Of a stretch of DNA of 64,000 nt, positions 60,415 to 64,000 are shown piece by piece (the first letter of the stretch is position 1; each line of letters begins with the position of its first letter). A program made the position numbers and the translations under genes. Source of the stretch: Haliotis asinina. Taxonomy: Eukaryota > Mollusca > Gastropoda > Lepetellida > Haliotidae. The DNA lies in contig NC_090287.1 in the NCBI RefSeq assembly GCF_037392515.1, positions 10,089,501 through 10,153,500 on the forward strand. Direction: 5' to 3'. Under the pieces are notes generated by a model that had not been told where the DNA came from, did no database searches, and worked only from the letters and a program-made list of their open reading frames with translations.

Positions 60415-60420
60415 TTTATT
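60415..60420 (-). other. Candidate polyadenylation signal of TTC13
   Basis: Minus-strand AATAAA about 320 bp downstream of the TTC13 stop codon. Chosen as the nearest canonical hexamer noticed. Confidence 0.45.
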
Positions 60421-60739
60421 TGCTTTTGTCATATTCATAAGACAAAAACAGTAAGGCACATGGTGGCATACAAAACTGTAGTTAATAAGATTGGCATGGC
60501 ATGGAAAATAGGGTCCCAAAACCACTAATACCTAGACAGACAGACAGAAACAGACACCCCCGTGTCATGTCACCTAGTGTTTTACTGCATGACACGTTTG
60601 CGTTTCATCACTGAGAATGCAGCACCCATGACTTCTGATTGAGATCATTATTTCAGGAGACTGTTGTGCATATATCATTGGATAGTGTGACTGACGCTGG
60701 AATGCATATAAAATTTAAAACAGTTAAAATTCCTATATA

Positions 60740-60839
60740 TTAACACGAGCTTGTGTTTACTGTCAGGGCTTCTAAAACATGGCGCACTGTTGGAAATACT
60801 TCCGATACTTTAGGGAGAGTTGAGACAAGATTGTTGTTT
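60740..60839 (-). CDS. TTC13: TTC13-like terminal exon
   Basis: Follows TTTTTTATGTTTCAG. One base completes a Lys codon from the previous exon, then NNNLVSTLPKVSEVFP, TVRHVLEALTVN, and the stop TAA at 60742-60740. The VSE.FPT.R segment is the family's last conserved block. Confidence 0.88.
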
Positions 60840-62535
60840 CTGAAACATAAAAAACAGCAACATGTTCAAACTGCTGCCCAAACTGACTCCATAACTTCAC
60901 AATTCCGAAGAATCGAAAACATTACAATCAACTAGTGAAGGAGATACGATATTCACATGAACTTCAGTGATGAGATTGAAAGTTTGTATAATATTGCCAC
61001 AGTCAACAATATTTGAACTGTTTCATGATGGCTTGTCAATGATAGAATCCAGACTGTACAAACCAGTGTTTGATATGAAGAACAATTTCTGAGTTTCACA
61101 AACTGATCCATTTAGTTGCATCTAATACAAGGTTAGGGTAATGAGCACCTAACTGATTCCAGAATACCAGTGAAAAAGTGTTTATAAAAATGCATGTGTG
61201 AGCTTTGACTTCCTAGAAATTATTTTCTCATTAGGAAGGAACTAACTTGGTCTGATCATCTTTCATGTGGCGTGGAAGCACGTTCACTTGAGATTTTCCA
61301 CTATAAAGTAAGATGTTTGCTGACTCGCACATAAAGGTAAATTATGTCTCTACTTTTCAGTCACTATATTTGAACCAACTCAATGTCAGAATGGTAGGAA
61401 CACTTACTTCTTGATACTCATCCACTGTTTAGAGACAGCAACAAAAGCATCGGGGGCACCTGCTAACATTGCTTCTAACTCAAGCAGCTGAAACCATATC
61501 ATTTGTATATAAATTCTAACATGTATTCATATATTTTGTATTGTTTATTTGTAATCAATGACTTAAATACCTCACATGATCATCTGTGCTAAAAACAGTT
61601 AAAATCACATCTGAATTTTTTACAATTGTGCATTTCCTAAAACATGCTACATAAACATTTCCACTTATTTATCAATCATGTTGTACAGCATATAGCATCA
61701 CCCACCTTTCCTGTAGGTATCTTCCCTGTCACCTGCCTTCCTACTGACATGACGAGACCAAGGGCTACTGTATATGCCACAACACTGGAACAACAGTAAC
61801 GACACAATCAATGTACAACAACAATACAGTCTGGGAACTCATCTAAAACCAATCTTTCACATGAAGCATCTGCTTTGTGATTATAGACGTACCTGGAGCC
61901 TCGGGTGAGGGGCATGAGGTTGTAGAAGTAGTACACCAGGGAGACAATCAGGTTCAGTATCTGATCGATGTCCTAAAACAGTACAAGATGTGGGCTGTTA
62001 TCAGGAGGTCACTGACAACAGGCAGTGAATGCTCTACAAAGTTAGATCTGATGAGTGAGTGAGTAATCGAGTGAGTGAGTCCATTTAGGTACACAATACT
62101 GCAGTACAAATGCAATGTGATGACAATGTGCCAAATGTAATGTTCCACAACATTCTACCCCTCAACCACAACACTTACAGATATTTTGCTGAGGCCAGTC
62201 TTCCTGATCTCGTCCTGTATTTGAGTAAAAACAAAGTCCATCTCTGATGAGTACATTGTCATTCGCTCTTGGGTATTGGCTATGTTCAGAGCAAACACAA
62301 TCTTGCCATTTCTGAAAAACAACAACATACAGCGTTTCAACGACAAAGCTATGTCGCCAGAACAACAGACAAAACACTAGTGATGACCTACAGCTAATGG
62401 ACAACAGTGAGGCAGTACTCACAAGTCCTCTGTCAGGATGAGCATAGCCCCGTCTAAGCGATCCTCCTCCTTCGTCTTCGTCATACTGGGCACTTGTGTT
62501 GAGACAAGAAACCCATGCGGGTTGATCTTTCTCTT
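60740..62535 (-). CDS. TTC13: TTC13 homologue, 3' end: last six coding exons
   Basis: Exons 62535-62423, 62311-62179, 61972-61893, 61784-61706, 61487-61408 and 60839-60740 join with GT-AG borders and consistent phases (2, 0, 2, 0, 2) into a 194-residue C-terminus ending in TAA. Blocks match the vertebrate TTC13 C-terminus: LVYYFYNLMPLTRGSS, VAYTVALG, TGKIPTGK, LEAMLAG with QWMSIK, and the final TLPKVSEVFPTVR. TTC13 is a tetratricopeptide-repeat protein of poorly known function; plant SRFR1 shares the YYFY.LMPL.RG segment. The TPR region is upstream, outside the window, so the gene is partial. Family assignment rests on remembered sequence and on the unbroken phase match through all five introns. 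It is transcribed in the same direction as HLX. Confidence 0.9.
61408..61487 (-). CDS. TTC13: TTC13-like exon (LLELEAMLAG block)
   Basis: 80 nt between GGTTTCAG and GTAAGT. It encodes LLELEAMLAGAPDAFVAV and KQWMSIK, and ends in phase 2. Confidence 0.9.
61706..61784 (-). CDS. TTC13: TTC13-like exon (VVAYTVALG block)
   Basis: 79 nt between TTGTTCCAG and GTGGGT. It encodes VVAYTVALGLVMSVG and QVTGKIPTGK. Confidence 0.9.
61893..61972 (-). CDS. TTC13: TTC13-like exon (YYFYNLMPLTRG block)
   Basis: 80 nt between CTGTTTTAG and GTACGT. It encodes DIDQILNLIVSLVYYFYN and LMPLTRGS, the most diagnostic segment of the family, and ends in phase 2. Confidence 0.92.
62179..62311 (-). CDS. TTC13: TTC13-like exon (FALNIANTQERM block)
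   Basis: 133 nt between TTTTTCAG and GTAAGT. It encodes NGKIVFALNIANTQERMTMY and MDFVFTQIQDEIRKTGLSK, ending in phase 0. Confidence 0.88.
62423..62535 (-). CDS. TTC13: TTC13-like exon (first visible)
   Basis: 113 nt between TTTTGTACAG and GTGAGT. It encodes KRKINPHGFLVSTQVPSM, an acidic/basic linker and DGAMLILTED. It starts in phase 0, so the preceding exon must end on a full codon. That exon is not seen up to 64000. Confidence 0.85.
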
Positions 62536-62557
62536 CTGTACAAAAGGAAAGGCAAGT

Positions 62558-62668
62558 GTTTTATGCCACTTTTAGCAATATTCCAGCAATATACATAGTA
62601 CCCATGTACCCATGTGGGGAATCGGACCCAGGTCAGAGTGAATGCTTTAATCACTAGGCTACCCCACA
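62558..62668 (-). mobile_element. SINE family A copy, inverted, next to a TTC13 exon
   Basis: TTTAGCAATATTCCAGCAAT, ACCCATGTGGGGAATCGGAC and the reversed head TTTAATCACTAGGCTACCCC. It begins only about 20 bp upstream of a TTC13 exon's acceptor, on the gene's own strand. Confidence 0.85.
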
Positions 62669-62930
62669 AATGGAAAGGGCAGCAGTATGAAGTCTGTGAC
62701 ATATCCCATAATGGTGAATACAGTGAAAGGCAGGCAAATGTAAAGGTAGATGTACAGTACTTATTATTCTGACGTTTCATTACTGTAACTACTTTCGTGA
62801 ATAGTTTGGATGAAGAAATATTACATTTTTCAAACTCTACTTCTGCAATGACAACTACTACCTCTGTGAAAAAAATATTGCACGACTTTTGAGATTTGCT
62901 CTGGAAATTACTTCCTGCACAGACAGATGG

Positions 62931-63199
62931 AGTGAGTGAGTGAGTTTAATTTTATGCAGCATTCAGCAATATTCCAGCTATATGGCAGAGGTCTGTAAAT
63001 AATAGAGTCTGGACCAGACAATCCAGTGATCAATAACATGAGCATCGATCTGCGCCACTGGGAACCGATGACATGTGTCAACCAAGTCAGCGAGTCTGAC
63101 CACCCAATCCAATTAGTCGCCTCTTACGACAAGCATAGTCGCCTTTTATGGCAAGCATGGGTTGCTGAAGGCCTATTCTACCCTGGGACCTTCACGGGT
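62931..63199 (-). mobile_element. Full-length SINE family B with perfect 13-bp target duplication
   Basis: The element is inverted. The tail (AGTGAGTGAGTGAGTTTAAT) is at 62931 and the 5' end (CCTGGGACCTTCACGGGT, plus strand) at about 63199. CACAGACAGATGG flanks both sides (62918-62930 and 63200-63212). This target-site duplication fixes the element's borders at 269 bp and shows insertion by target-primed reverse transcription. Confidence 0.95.
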
Positions 63200-63269
63200 C
63201 ACAGACAGATGGACTAATGGATGGATGAATGTATCTATTTCAATATATACTGCACAAAAATAGGATATA

Positions 63270-64000
63270 CAGTCAAACCCCGTTTACACGGACGTTTTGG
63301 TTTCACTCGAAAATCGTCTGGATAGCGAGATGTCCGGTTAACTGGATCAAACATCCAAAACGTGAAAATTAAGTGAAGGCAAAAAATATTCACATACGTA
63401 TATCAATAAGTCAACAGTCAATAGTAATAACAGTGAATCATCATTACATATAAGTGTACCGATAATACATGGAAGGCGGAACGTAGGTTACAATTTGTCA
63501 TGTTGTCTCGGACGTAATCGTGTAGCGTGTGGAGCTTCAGATGGTAAGTTAGATGAAAAACATAAATCGATGACACAAAGTTTCTTTTTGCAAATTGCAT
63601 ATTCTTTTGATAATTTTAAATGCCCTAAAAACATACGACATCGTATCGAAATCATGCTGTCTGCAGAAAGTAAATTTCCGGACGGGATCACATGACTTAG
63701 ATCATGTGGCAGGCTATTATTAACTTACATCAGTGATGACAGATAGCAGGGGTTGACTTATAAGTTTTATATACAGTAGTGCAATTACCGTGTAGTTTCC
63801 CTTAATCCTACTTAACATGTGTTTTCGTTACTGATGAGATGTTCTCACACGCGTCACTAGTGTTTTGATGGCTAATTAATCAATTCACACCAAATGCTTT
63901 CAGATAGATTTAGAAATCATATAGTTGTGAAGTAAACGGTATTGACGTGACACAAACACATGCACGTTGCACAGATCTCTCTGTCCGGTTCACTGGATCA
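63270..64000. mobile_element. Possible pogo/Tigger-like transposon terminus and interior (partial)
   Basis: Starts after a TA with CAGTCAAACCCCGTTTACAC and continues with GGATAGCGAGATGTCCGGTT then AACTGGATCAAAC. Such CAGTC...CGGTTAACTGGAT-like ends are typical of pogo/Tigger-type DNA transposons. A direct second copy of GTCCGGTTCACTGGATCA is at the window edge (63983-64000). No transposase is visible, so this is probably non-autonomous or truncated by the window. Confidence 0.4.

Noticed and set aside
60580..60660. Alternative terminal exon for TTC13 after a minus-strand TCAATCAG acceptor
   Set aside because: It gives a short unrelated tail. The exon at 60740-60839 continues the phase and matches the conserved VSE.FPT.R block, so it was chosen.
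1..64000. CRISPR arrays, bacterial operons, phage or integrative elements
   Set aside because: The window is eukaryotic. The regular arrays are minisatellites without unique spacers, and there are no prokaryotic gene clusters.

Overview
The window is eukaryotic nuclear DNA: AT-rich, with short exons bounded by GT-AG introns, long non-coding stretches, tandem repeats and many degenerate tRNA-derived SINEs. The SINEs end in (ACTC)n tails and share a block reading GCTGGAATATTGCTGA. From memory this pattern is typical of gastropod molluscs, most likely a vetigastropod such as an abalone. That assignment is inference; the three identified genes only fix it as an animal.

Three protein-coding genes could be rebuilt exon by exon. 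(1) On the plus strand, 7496-8838 holds the last three coding exons of a YLPM1/ZAP3 homologue; everything to its left is probably intron. (2) On the minus strand, 42385-29988 holds a complete four-exon HLX/H2.0-type homeobox gene of about 355 residues. It has two eh1-like repressor motifs, a homeodomain split by an intron between positions 44 and 45, and an acidic C-terminus. Just upstream lies a compact promoter candidate (TATA-like box, CCAAT box, perfect CRE). (3) On the minus strand, 62535-60740 holds the last six exons of a TTC13 homologue, running off the right edge. A fourth, unrecognised plus-strand gene probably ends at 17320, where one convincing 58-residue terminal exon is followed by polyadenylation signals.

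Layout: 1-8838 is the YLPM1 3' part. 8839-17141 is mostly repeats, plus presumably introns of the unknown gene. 17142-17320 is the orphan last exon. 17610-29424 is a gene-poor stretch with SINEs, a dead Tc1-like transposase and a 24-copy 42-bp minisatellite. 29425-42525 is HLX with its introns and promoter. 42526-60414 is a second gene-poor stretch with a 30-copy 24-bp minisatellite, nested repeats, a terminal-inverted-repeat element and a second Tc1-like relic. 60415-62535 is TTC13, and 62536-64000 is repeats ending in a possible pogo/Tigger-like terminus.

The genes do not form a pathway. HLX is a developmental transcriptional repressor, YLPM1 a nuclear protein phosphatase 1 partner, and TTC13 a tetratricopeptide-repeat protein. 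Their linkage is interesting because the human homologues lie in 1q41-42 and 14q24, which are related by ancient duplication. I found no clear new biological system. The most notable non-gene structures are the two coding-compatible minisatellites, the TIR element with a TGCGCATGCGCA palindrome in each arm, the nested dispersed repeat, and a SINE with a perfect 13-bp target duplication.
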